Below are positions 48,451 through 59,353 of a stretch of 64,000 nucleotides of DNA, piece after piece. Position numbers and translations under genes: made by a program. Position 1 is the stretch's first letter. Every line of letters starts with the position of its first letter. The notes under the pieces are model-generated. The model had not been told where the DNA came from. It saw only the letters and a program-made list of their open reading frames with translations, and did not search any database. The stretch covers positions 55,317,139 to 55,381,138 of the forward strand of contig CM032664.1 in the NCBI GenBank assembly GCA_019095985.1, given 5' to 3'. Source of the stretch: Streblospio benedicti. Taxonomy: Eukaryota > Annelida > Polychaeta > Spionida > Spionidae.

Positions 48451-48920
48451 TCATTGTTCATTTTCTGACAAACTTTTTCTAAACCTTTCCACTATAATAG
48501 CTGAGTTTTGCGCGAGTGTAGCCGCTTCAAGTCCTCTACACAGGTGGAAACGGATTTGTTCACAATATGAGTTGTCAAAATAAGTCTAATGACGTTCTCT
48601 CGGATCTACAGACAAAGCTGTATTTTCTCTTGTATCGACTATTTTAAGTAGGTGGTAAATCTATTTTGCAGTGCTACACGCAATAGGAAGTGAGAAAGTG
48701 TCTCTGGCTCTCCATAGTGGACACACACATCACAATGTGCCTGTGGGCTGATGTTGTATATATGAATGAGCAATAGTTCTAATGAGGCTCATAAATAGGA
48801 CAAAGTCCACAAATCTAAAGTTCAGATACTGCAGTTGGATTTCTTTTTCAGCGTCTTCACGCAACTGTTGTGTCCATTTAATGCACCGCAGTCTTAAATT
48901 TCCCTTCATTAACACGGATG
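48380..48920 (-). mobile_element. LINE 3' fragment with zinc-binding tail
   Basis: The minus strand reads 'CIKWTQQLREDAEKEIQLQY', then (one frame change later) 'CDVCVHYGEPETLSHFLL'. The CxxC...ETxxHFLL pattern is the zinc-binding tail of LINE reverse transcriptases. The 3' untranslated part runs on into the right arm of the inverted repeat. Confidence 0.65.
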
Positions 48921-48924
48921 GGGG

Positions 48925-50210
48925 GGCCGCCTTCTAGCAATGCAGAGGCTTGTGGGAACTATTTCGTTAGCAGTTTTCTGGACATGAGATGTCCAGCTGG
49001 ATGTGAGTTTATCCTCCATCACATCCTTTTACATATTCGACTGGCGGCACTCGTACACTATACAATGTCGTGTATGGCTCAGTGGGGCGATGCCCATCAG
49101 CAGGTATATGGCAGGAATGGCAGCAGTGCACCGCGCAATGTTTTTATTTTCAAGGCTGTTTTAACTTTTTGCACTCAACACTATGTCCATACAGGTAAGT
49201 TGGGAGGATGTATGTAGTATCAAATTTAGGCCCTCTTGAAGCCTATTTTACACAATAAAGGAAAAGCAGCGTACGGTTTGTAGTAATGATACTGAGTAAT
49301 ATTGTGCTGCAGGGATTATAATTTCTTGTGGCTAGCCTGGTGACAAAACCACTCAAGCATAACACAGGGGATTAGCAAAATGTTATAATCCATCAACTCA
49401 ACTAACTATTCTACAGTAAAACGCCAGTATCTTTTTTGAAATAGTATATGCAACTGACAAACAGATTTTTTCATTATAATTGTTGATTTTATAGCAGCAT
49501 TGAAAGGAATACAATTAATACATGTAGGTTGAAAAGACATGGATACTGATTTGCAGTTATATTTTTGTGCCACCCTGTAATGGTGGCAACTTCAAACCTC
49601 TGAAATATTGAAAAATTGTGATGTTCAAATTTTTTTGAGAAATATCATTTACACAGCTCTAATTCTTTGTCTTTATTATTAATTATATGCATGGTTTATA
49701 GATAAATAAAGAACATATAATCTTAAAATCGGGAATTCTTTATTATAGCTATACAACCCAATATTGTCTATAAAGTTAAGAACTGACAAAGCAGCCTAAC
49801 ATAAACAAATTAATTCAAATTTTATTTTTTCAATATTGCTATTTAACCAAGGTTATTAGAGTAAAACTTATGATGGATTATCGTTTTAAAAATTCTACTT
49901 TACTTAATTCAAATGCCAAACCAAATAATAATAATCCGAGCAAAAATTTATTAAGATTATATATATATAGTTTTAATAAATAGTTTTAATTATATCTATT
50001 TTTTTTTTTTGGTATGTGATCAATCATTTGGTTGTATAAATTATCTTGTAATTTTGTGCTTAGTTTCATATGTCGACACTCAACACATGCAATTGAATTG
50101 CTAATATTTGCCAAAATGCTTTTGACAGAGAATTTTAGTGATTGGATGGAAAGTTTTTCTTGAAGTAACAAGTGCCTTCCCGAAGAATTTGTACTGTTTA
50201 AAGATATATC
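48925..50210. other. Intergenic AT-rich stretch
   Basis: No gene is supported. A small hairpin, 'gccaccctgtaatggtggc', lies at about 49,569. The rest is AT-rich with poly-T and TA runs. Confidence 0.4.
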
Positions 50211-50212
50211 AA

Positions 50213-50522
50213 AGTTAACTTGGCATGATATGAAAGGACTGGTGCTATTAATTGAATTTAGAGGTGTTGCTAATAGCTCATCGGCTCTTATATTAGAGCA
50301 ATTGTCTGAGTCACTGCAAGCAACTTAGGAAATGGAAGATGAAACCCTTTATCAAGATTGAATTATATTATGTTTATTGTCTTTCGATACCACTAACTTT
50401 TATTTTAGGAAAATACAATATAAATTCTTTTACTTTTTTTCAAAACAACAGATTAAAGATTAAATCGCTTTCTCTAAATTCAATTAAATAGCACCAGTCC
50501 TTTCATATCATGACAAGTTAAT
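50213..50522. mobile_element. ~310 bp MITE with ~45 bp TIRs
   Basis: 'ttaacttggcatgatatgaa', followed by 'aggactggtgctattaattg', recurs inverted at 50,474-50,522 with few mismatches. The interior is AT-rich and non-coding. The ends begin TTAACTTG, so TA or TTAA may be part of the target site. Confidence 0.75.
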
Positions 50523-50689
50523 GTATACAGCTTGTATTGCATTTTGTATACTAGTATTGCATTTAACAAACCGGGGAAAAAATAGTTTCATTCATTCATA
50601 GTGTCATTCATAAAACGGTAACTAAATATTTTTTGCAAATTTGTACAGCAGATATTACAGTACAAGCTATACTAATGTATACACAGGGC

Positions 50690-50870
50690 ATGTGGAAATG
50701 GGGGTGTCATATGCTAGGTAAGTTATATACTAAAGTGGGAGGGGGGTCGGAAGTTCATATTTCAGGCATATATTTCGGCGTGGGGGGGTCATATGTTTGA
50801 TTTGCAAACCGGTGGTGGGGTCATATGTTTGATTTGCAAACCCATGGAGGGGGTCATATGTTTATAAAGT
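50690..50870. repeat. Short tandem repeat 'ggggtcatatgtttgatttg'
   Basis: Three to four degenerate units of 'gggggtcatatgtttgattt', with variable spacers, lie just before the assembly gap. Collapse of a longer array may have caused the gap. Confidence 0.65.
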
Positions 50871-50934
50871 ATTCTAGTAACTTGCTATACAGCATATTGA
50901 TTCATGTTATCTTGTCTTTTCTTTCTTTTGCTGT

Positions 50935-51034
50935 NNNNNNNNNNNNNNNNNNNNNNNNNNNNNNNNNNNNNNNNNNNNNNNNNNNNNNNNNNNNNNNNNN
51001 NNNNNNNNNNNNNNNNNNNNNNNNNNNNNNNNNN
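50935..51034. other. Assembly gap (100 N)
   Basis: Exactly 100 N. The gap removes the N-terminal kinase exons of gene 2, because coding sequence begins directly at its right edge. Confidence 0.99.
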
Positions 51035-53919
51035 AACGTTTTTATTGAATAGAGAAATTGGAACACTAGTTATAAAAGTGGCCGACTTTGGATTGTCTGA
51101 TACTACTAAAAGGACCTACATGAGTGTTAAAGGTAAATAAAAATAGTTATAATTACAATAATACATACAGTAATAATTTCAATAATGTAATCACAATTGC
51201 TATATTTTAATGAAGAAAAGTGAGATTACCTTTTTCATTTGATTAATTGTTATCTTTTAATCGTGATTGGTTCATGGAAATGTCTTTCACACTGCTTATA
51301 AGCAGTCTTACAAAGTGCGTATGGGTTAAAAATTACCTAAGCTTGAGGCATTTCTCAAAACATATCTCAGTGCCAGTCAGCATAAGTATCTGTGAGAAAA
51401 ACAATTGAGAACCAACCACAGCCAATCCAGTGAATTTCCCAGATCTGAACCATCATCTCTCAGTTCACTAGCAAACATATTTCTATCATGATATTGTGGT
51501 AGAAATATTCTTGCTAGAGAGAGGAGAGAGAGGGTTGAATAAAAGTGAATTCACAATCATTGAGAAACACACACACATATACAGCAAGTTAATATTCTTT
51601 ACATTTACTTTTGATTATTTGCTTTATACCTTCTACGGTTTAGTAACACTTTACTATGCATTTGTCAATATATCATTTGTCATAAGAATCACACCAAGTA
51701 ATGATTCTCCTACATTTGAAAGCTTGCTTCTTCAGAGTGTTTCACAATAGCTCCAATACCTTTCTATTATTTTCTCTTTATATAGGAGGCAGTTGGCATT
51801 ATATGGCGCCAGAATTGATGCGACCAGGAACTCCAACCCACACCAAGAAAAGTGACGTGTTTGCCGTCGGTGTTTTTGATCATCCACCTCCTCAGGGCCA
51901 TCTATGGAAAACAGCTGGAGTGTAAAGAAGTGCAAGGCGACCGCTACATTGGAGAGGTATGGATGGAGTACCGATGCTCTTACTATATTGTGATTAGCAT
52001 TTGTGTATGAACACTTAACTAATGATACTATTGGTTGATTACCTAAATTGTGATAATCCTTCACTACTAATGTCGGCTGAAATGACTGCAATTTTAAAAT
52101 ATTCACCTTTCCACCAACCATCTGAATATTAGAAAAATGAGTGTGCATTTTCTATGTTAACTCTTGCATCATGTGTGTTTAATGATTGACAGGTTATGCT
52201 TGAGAAGATGATGGCCAGAGAGAGCGTGGACGATGCGGTCCACGTGTCTGGCGGTGACTCCCCGATACAGCGCGAGCTGAAGCTGCTGGCCGTGGACATG
52301 ACGCGGGCCGAGCACCGCGACCGGCCCAGCATGGCCCAGGTCCAGACACGCCTGATGGCCGCGTGTGAGCACGAGCAGGTGACACTCACAGTCTATGTTA
52401 CACTGCATTAAATCACTGTCTCCATCTACAATTTCACCGGCTACCGAGGGTTCTTCTGTACATACGTATTACACCTATCCTCCGCCCAAGTGACCCTCTT
52501 TTTTCATCTTCAAGACAGAACCTTCCTTTGACTAGCATTTTTGGCCAAAGCCGCACTTTTGATCCTGAAAAACAGCACCTCAGCACTTTGACAGTGAAAC
52601 TACTGATTGAATGCCTTGAGCCTTGATAAAAACAAGTTATTGTTTAGAATGGAAAAACGGTGAACGTTATTAAATACAGGGTTGACGTTTAAAAGCATGT
52701 TCATCTGTTTTGTCGCTATTTATTTGGTTTCTATACAAACGTCCTCCATGAAAACAATATGCAAATTGTATATTTTAGCAACTGTATATTTTAGTGATGG
52801 TCGAAATTCTTCACATAGTTTTTGGTACCCATGCTTATCTTCATTTTTCATAGTGTGAAACCAATCAAACGTTTATCAAAACAAGTATTTAAATAAAAAC
52901 CGGACGTGCACTTACTTAATTTCTAAGTGCACATTCGAGCCAGGAGTCAGTGGATCATGACGTTTGTGACATGTTTTCAAGTTGAAATAGCTCTTTAAAC
53001 TCTTTAAACTGGTAAGAAAAGGGGCAATGGTATGCTATAGTGTTGAGACTGCCCTATCCCTGCACTTGTGGTATCTTTTCCTGCACACGTGAGTGTCAGC
53101 ACCAGATAGGGAAATCTTAACACTATAAAATACCATTATCCTTATATTACATCCCTGGCAGATTCACTTTTACAGTAAAAGCTCATTATCCCGTATTACT
53201 TGGTTTGAATTTTCTGTTAACTCAATTTATCTTAATTTCCTTTCAACAACATTACAAACATATACCAGTTGGTTATCTTAAATATTTTTTAATTCCTAGA
53301 GTTTCCAGGTTATGATACATGTATAAATGAGATTATCTATCTATATGTATGTATATTGTCATGGATGAAAAATAAGATATGTTATATATATGGTGCTTGT
53401 CAAATGGTTACATTTTGTTGGTATGGAAACGTAACCTTAGCATTTCAGACTCAAATTTTAGGTTATCTGTAGAAATAAATTTTCAAACTCATTTTCCACA
53501 CGAAACTCTTGAGGCTGATTACAAGGACAGCGCTTAAAAATTTATGTTTTAATTACTAATTATATATATTGACTTAATACAAACATGTGTTTTTAAAGAA
53601 ACTAGCATATAACATGACATGTGGCAAGAAATAATTTACATTTCAGGAAGAACAAGATGACACTGAGAGCCAAAGACGTGAACAACAAGAACGAGAGAGA
53701 CGAGAGGTGGAGAGGAGAGAACAGGCGAGGCGGGACCAAGAGAGAAGAGACCAAGAGAGACAAGAACAAGAGAGAAGAGACCAAGAGAGAAGAGACCAAG
53801 CAAGACGAGACCAAGAGAGAAGAGACCAAGAGAGAAGAGACCAAGAGAGAAGAGACCAAGAGAGACGAGAAAAGAAGAGAAAGGACCAAGAGAGACGAGA
53901 AAAGAAGACAAAGGAACAG
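51035..53919 (+). CDS. Protein kinase-like gene 2: kinase C-lobe and coiled coil (5' end in gap)
   Basis: Exons are 51,035-51,132 (FLLNREIGTLVIK-VADFGLSD), 51,786-51,956 (HYMAPELM, KKSDVFAVGV), 52,193-52,378 (subdomains X-XI with HRDRPSMAQVQTRL) and 53,647-53,919. The last is a 91-codon charged coiled coil of RRDQER-type repeats. Phases agree at every junction. In exon 51,786-51,956 the frame slips within a T-run just after AVGV; continuing one base later gives 'LIIHLLRAIYGKQLECKEVQ', a normal helix, so an extra T (read error or real frameshift) is likely. The repeat-coded coil suggests self-association. This gene is a paralogue of kinase gene 1, not the same gene, since the DFG exons differ in sequence and boundaries. 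Confidence 0.85.
53022..53153. mobile_element. ~130 bp MITE in the kinase gene 2 intron
   Basis: The ends 'gcaatggtatgctatagtgt' and 'aacactataaaataccatta' are near-inverted copies, followed inward by 'ctgccctatc' and its inverse 'gatagggaaat'. It is similar in style to the MITE at 22,353-22,503. Confidence 0.65.
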
Positions 53920-54164
53920 GTGAGAAATAAGAATAAGGCTCCAGTGTTTTAAATGAGGTTAAACATACAGTCAAAATTCTGCCGCATGGAAGTTTCCTAT
54001 TCGCCTGGGGTAGCGAATGACGCGAATGAGACACGAAGTGTCATCCTGTGCTGGGTGCTGCTTTCATCAGTTTAACAACTTTTCTGTGGACCAAAACCCA
54101 CAGCACCGCGCAGCAGCCTAACAAACTACTCACTTTAGTTCATCTGTAATTAAATCACCCAGCC

Positions 54165-55080
54165 TTCTGAGATGATGTTCATAATTTATGCCTCGCCGTT
54201 TGTACAATATGGTCCACAAACGTAATAATCCCTCATTAGATCCCGTGATCCTTTTCCCCATGTTCCCCTATCACCCGTCTCCCTCCTTGCTGTTGCAGAC
54301 GGCGTCCCCACACGACCAGGCATTTTTTTCTCAAGTAATTGCTTTCCTCACGTAATTTTAAACAGCTGCTGAATAACTTATTGTAGAACTAGAAATGTTT
54401 GTGCTCAATTTAATTTGCGAATTTCGTACATGTAGGTAGGCGCAAAAGCGCAAACCTAAATAGTCAATAAACATTAATAGCATATGTAAAGTAGGTCAAG
54501 GATGATTATATCAAGGGGACCTCACGGGACTCGAACTCAAGACCCCAAGATTGTGAGACCAGAATGATGCCGTCATCACAAGCAGCGTTTTGTTCATTGT
54601 TCAATTATATGTAACATGCATCCTCATATTTCTATTAAATTAATAACGAATCCACATTTACAATTAAAGTAATATTGTATCTACAGTAGAAACTCGAATT
54701 AAGACCACCTCTCTATTGGGACCAAACCTATAATAAGACCATTTCTTATGGTCGCAAACCTTCATAAAAAGATCAACACAAACCTTTATAAACATACCAC
54801 GTCTATTTAGAGTGTTTAAACATTAACCACCCACTCAATAACTCACCCACTATTGAAGCGCCCGCACACACCCCACCCTCAGAATCTCCCACCAACCCAC
54901 CAAAACCTACACACAATCGCCCGTGGGATTACCCACACCCCAACACCCACAATCACTATTGATATTTATCACTCCTACAAAATGGCAGAAAATTAGGTAA
55001 CTAATTCTATAAGTATATTGTATCTACAGTAAAAACTCCAATTGAGACCACCTCTCTATCAAATAATCACAAAATAATTT
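54165..55080 (+). pseudogene. Truncated duplicate of exon A and its introns
   Basis: 54,165-54,320 repeats the end of the intron before exon A plus about 16 bases of the exon ('acggcgtccccaca'), and is then cut. After unrelated sequence with a SINE-like piece (about 54,480-54,600), 54,600-55,080 repeats the intron that follows exon A. It is a broken duplicate lying between the gene 2 coiled-coil exon and the intact exon A, so its acceptor could act as a decoy. Confidence 0.75.
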
Positions 55081-55694
55081 ATCGGTGAAAATCGCAAAAC
55101 TGAATAGCCACGAAATATTCTAGTTTTACAGAATAAGCTAAATTCAATATAAGAACTGCAGCAGGTCCTCTCATTGTTGCTTTGTTTATATGTTGTTACT
55201 GCTGGTGAAAGTTTGGTCAAAACAGATGATTTTGAATACTGAATTTTCTAAATTTCATCATCCTAGCTAAAATATTAAAATAAACATATAAAAACATTTG
55301 CTGGACATATAAGGAAGATTGTCTGTTATAATCACAAGTTAAGAATAAACCAATATATCTATAGCTAGTATAACAGTAGGCAATGTATGATTTTTTTTAA
55401 TTACCATATCTATGCAGACGACCACCGTCCATGGCCACATGCATGGTTTGACGTTTAAAGTTTTCATTTGACTTGAAATAGCAAAATATGATATCTTCTA
55501 TTGACAATACCAGACATTATAGTCAATTCCCATTGTAAATTCCATTGCATAATAAACCCACCCAAAGTTTTTTTTAAATCATTATGCTTTGCCGTCTGTA
55601 AAATATGGTCCACAAACGTAATAATACACCACCAGATCCCGTGATCCTATGTCCCAAGTTGCCCTATCACCCGTCCCCCTCCTTGTTGTTGCAG

Positions 55695-58600
55695 ACGGCG
55701 TCCCCACACGCCAGCCACGGCAGCTACCGTGTGAAGGATGTGAACTGTACTGTTCATCTGTGCAAGTATGAGAGTGGCAAGCTGGCAGACAAAGTGAAAG
55801 AAATCGGGGCCGACGCTCTCGTGTACTGGAAGTGTGAGTTTGTCTCCTGTTATTATATTATATCTACCACTCATGCAAGATGTATGCTTTATACACATTG
55901 ACAGAAATGAAGTAACTAATTCTTCTAACTAGTGCTATCATAAGTAACACGCATCCTCATATTTCTACTAACTCAAACCCACATTTACAATCAAAGTAAT
56001 ATTGTATCTAAAAGTAGAAACTTCAATTTAGACCTTTTTTATTGAGACCACCTCTCTATTGAGACCACCTCTCTATTGAGACCACCTCTGTATTGAGACC
56101 ACCTCTGTATTGAGACCACCTCTCTATTGAGGCCACACCTATAATAACACCACCTCTATAATAAGACCATTTCTTATGGTCGCAAACCTTCATATACAGT
56201 ACACCACAAACCTTCATAAAGATACCGCCTCTATTTAGAGTGTTAAGCCTTACCCCCCCCCCCCCCTCCCCCGCCCTCCACCAATGCCCAGAGTAATCAC
56301 CCACCAACTCAATAACTCACCCACTAGTGAAGCTCCTCCACATCCTCCCCGACCCACGCACCCTCCCACCCTCAGAATCACCCACCGACCAACCAAAACC
56401 TACACACAACCGCCCGCTTACCCACACCCCAACCCCCATAAACCCTATTGACATCACTGATACAATATGTATGCTTTATAATGGCAGAAATTTGGTAACT
56501 AATTCTATAAGTATATTGTATCTACAGTAGAAACTCCGATTGAGACCACCTCTCTATTGGGACCACCTCTATATAATAAGACCATCTTCATAATAAGATC
56601 ATTTCTTATGGTTGCAAACCTCCATAAACTGACCACCACAAACCTCCATAAAGAGATCACCCCCACACACACACACACACACACCCGCCCACCCACTCAA
56701 CAACTCACTCACCCACTAACCCATCCTCCCACTCAACTGCCCAAACAAAACCCCACCCCGACCTACTCACTCATCCACACATTCCAAACCCCCAACAGAC
56801 TCTCTCGCCTGCCTGCCCAACCCCCCCCCCCATCATCCACCCGCCTGTCCGTTAAAACCACCCCCCCACCCCCCCCCCACCCACTAACTCACCCCTTCTG
56901 TGCCAAACTTCGCCCAACCCCCACTGGCGGTAACATGGACGTGATCGACAGCAGAATCACTCACCCACCATCCATGTGAGAAATCAGTGGACCCGCCAAT
57001 GCTCCACTAACTACAGTATTTGAACATTGTCCACCCCCACCCCAAAACTCTCAGCTCTGTACCACCCCACTGTACTAGAATAACATCTCTCACCCCAACT
57101 TACCCATAGAGTCAACCACTGACCCCCTCCCCCATATAATTATACCCACCAATGCTCTCCCCTCATCTCCCCCATCCCTACTAACTCACCCTGCTGTATC
57201 CTCTGTCAGACTTCCCCCCGCCCTCACTGGCGGTAACATGGACGTGATCAACAGCAGAATCACTCACCCACCATCCATGTGAGAAATCAGTGAACCCACC
57301 AACCAACCTTCATATAACTAGAATATTTGAACATTGTCCCACTGCGCCACCCCCACCCCCACCCCCCCCCCCCCCCCCGCCCACAAAAAAACACCCATCG
57401 CCCCTCTAATTCGCCTGCTATATCCTCTGTACCAACCCTCCACTAACTAGAATATTTTGACATCCCCCCCCCCCCCCCCACTAACACACAGTCACCCACT
57501 GACCCCCCCCACCCCCCACTAACTGACCGTGCTGTATCCTCTGTACCAGGCTTGTCCCTGCCCTCGCTGCCCGCCGGCGTGGACCTGGTGCTGGTGGACC
57601 CCGGCTGGTCCGCGGCTGTCGGCGGCGTGGAGGACGCGGAGCGGCGCGGACACCGCAGCGTCGCCGTGGTGCCGGGGTATCTGGTGTGAGTATCTGTGGG
57701 GCTCTGTGTGGGTGATACACGACGGGGACACCGACTTTTGGGAGATTCTGTGGTTCTGTGTTGGAGTGATAGGCTTTACATTGAAAGTATTAGGCTACAA
57801 ATTCTTCTAACTAATGCTATTATATTCAACATGCATCATCATATTTTTATAAAATTAAATGCACATTTACAATTAAAATAATATTGTGCGCACAGTAGAA
57901 ACTCTCTATTGAGACCACCTCTGTATTGAGACCACCTCTATAATGAGCCCATTTCTCACGGTTATAAACCATCATAAACTGAACAGCACGATTCTCCATA
58001 AAGATACCACCTCTATTTAGAGTATTAGAACATCTCCCATCACCCCACCCACCCACTCAGTAACTCAATCAACCACCCACCTGCCCATACCAAACCCTAA
58101 CACACAACCTCTCACCCACACACAGTGGGTAGGTGTGGCGGGTTTGGGGTGCGGGGGCAGGGGTTTGGGGTGCGGGGGCAGCCACTTATCATTAACAGCA
58201 GGATGTAATATTTAATATTGGTGATCTGTGTATCCACGTTTTTCACTGATTATGAGTATGGACCTGTATATTGTTATAACTTGCGTGTAACTATTGACAT
58301 AGAGGATTCATATATCTCCATGGTATAATTAAATGCCCTGTAGATTTGGACACCGAATTATCTACTTCATTTGAAATAAATATATACAACATACATACAT
58401 ATATACAACAACACTGACAACCTCAGCTTAAATACATTAAAATTATAATAGAGACCACCTTTGTAATTAGACCAATATTGGTGGCACGGTTTTCATTGAA
58501 TCAGCAATAACAACAAGAGGTAAACGTCACCACTCCCGGTGAGGTTATATTTTCATTGATCAGTGCTGACAGTGGAATTTACAAATAAAGCCTCTTCTAA

Positions 58601-59089
58601 ATAGAGACCACCACTGTAATAAGACCCTTTTAGTGGTCCATTAAGAAACCTCTGCCAACCTTTATAAAACTGCCGCCTCTATAGAGACCACTTGATACAA
58701 GTCACCGGGTTGTAATAAGCTGTCCTTGTATTGTTAAATGTTAAATGACTGTCTATGTTGTGGCATGTTATATCTCACCCATATAATAATAATCTCCCTC
58801 TGTCTTGTTACAGGATCCGACTCCTCCATAACTATGTAATATGCAAAAGGCTAGAATATTATAATGCCATAAGACACTATGTTGTTACATGTTACAACCC
58901 ACCGGTATAATAATCTGCCTCTGTCTTGTTACAGCTTTTAATGACCACTCCATCACCCCTGTTGCCGACCACGCTGCCACCCGCCGCGACCACGCCGCAG
59001 CACACATCTGGGTGCTGTGGCGTGGTAGCTGGCTGAGCGACTGGCAGCGGCAGCTGACCCAAGACCCGCGCTACCAGCGCCTCGACTAG
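55695..59089 (+). CDS. Unassigned three-exon C-terminal module, copy 2 (kinase gene 2)
   Basis: Exon A is 55,695-55,833 ('SYRVKDVNCTVHLCKYESGK', then 'GADALVYWK'). Exon B is 57,550-57,685 ('SLPAGVDLVLVDPGWSAAVG'). Exon C is 58,935-59,089 ('DHAATRRDHAAAHIWVLWRG', ending RYQRLD and TAG). The preceding coiled-coil exon ends in phase 0 and exon A begins in phase 0, so this copy connects cleanly to kinase gene 2. The A-B join is also in phase; the B-C join is uncertain, as in copy 1. Exon lengths and most residues match copy 1, and no known domain is recognised. The conserved histidines, tryptophans and the DxVLVD segment are its most marked features. Confidence 0.75.
56230..57535. repeat. C-rich, G-poor intron block, copy 2
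   Basis: Long C-runs and degenerate CCACCCAC units dominate the plus strand. 'cactggcggtaacatggacg' occurs twice (about 56,922 and 57,223) within a ~100 bp duplicated unit. The block corresponds to 31,240-32,040. A run of at least five 'ctattgagaccacctct' units lies just before it (56,040-56,140). Confidence 0.8.
58785..58850 (+). pseudogene. Relic 5' end of exon C with its acceptor
   Basis: 'ctctgtcttgttacag', followed by 'gatccgactcctccat', copies the acceptor and first bases of exon C (compare 33,350-33,380). The coding match then ends. The intact exon C follows about 120 bases later with its own acceptor, so there are two near-identical acceptors in tandem. Confidence 0.7.
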
Positions 59090-59208
59090 CGCCACTCAGT
59101 AAATCTATTTCTACTTTACATTTTACGCACCATGATGTAACCCGCGCTATCGTAATACCTCGGCCTGTGACAATAATAAAGAATTAGATTTTCTACTATA
59201 TGATATAG

Positions 59209-59353
59209 ACAAAACCGGGTAAGTTTTGAACATGAATTACTTTATCAGGTTAGTTCTTGGGGCGTATCACGGTGAGCCTGAAGGCGAGCCTGATGCGTCA
59301 CAAGAACGAATCCTGATAAAATAATTCATGTTACACAACATACCCGGTTTTGT
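59209..59353. mobile_element. 145 bp palindromic MITE in the 3' flank of gene 2
   Basis: The ends 'acaaaaccgggtaagttttg' and 'acatacccggttttgt' are inverted copies, and the inverted match runs ~50 bp inward ('catgaattactttatcagg'). The insert is absent at the equivalent place in the two other copies of this flank (about 33,640 and 38,155), so it inserted after the duplication. Confidence 0.85.

Noticed and set aside
53602-54034. Long minus-strand frames rich in LLVSSLLVSS or LFSLGLFSLG
   Set aside because: They are mirror translations of the repetitive coiled-coil exon on the plus strand.
56557-56979. 140-codon plus-strand Pro/Thr-rich frame
   Set aside because: It is the translation of the C-rich intron, full of PPTH-type repeats, with no start context or domain.
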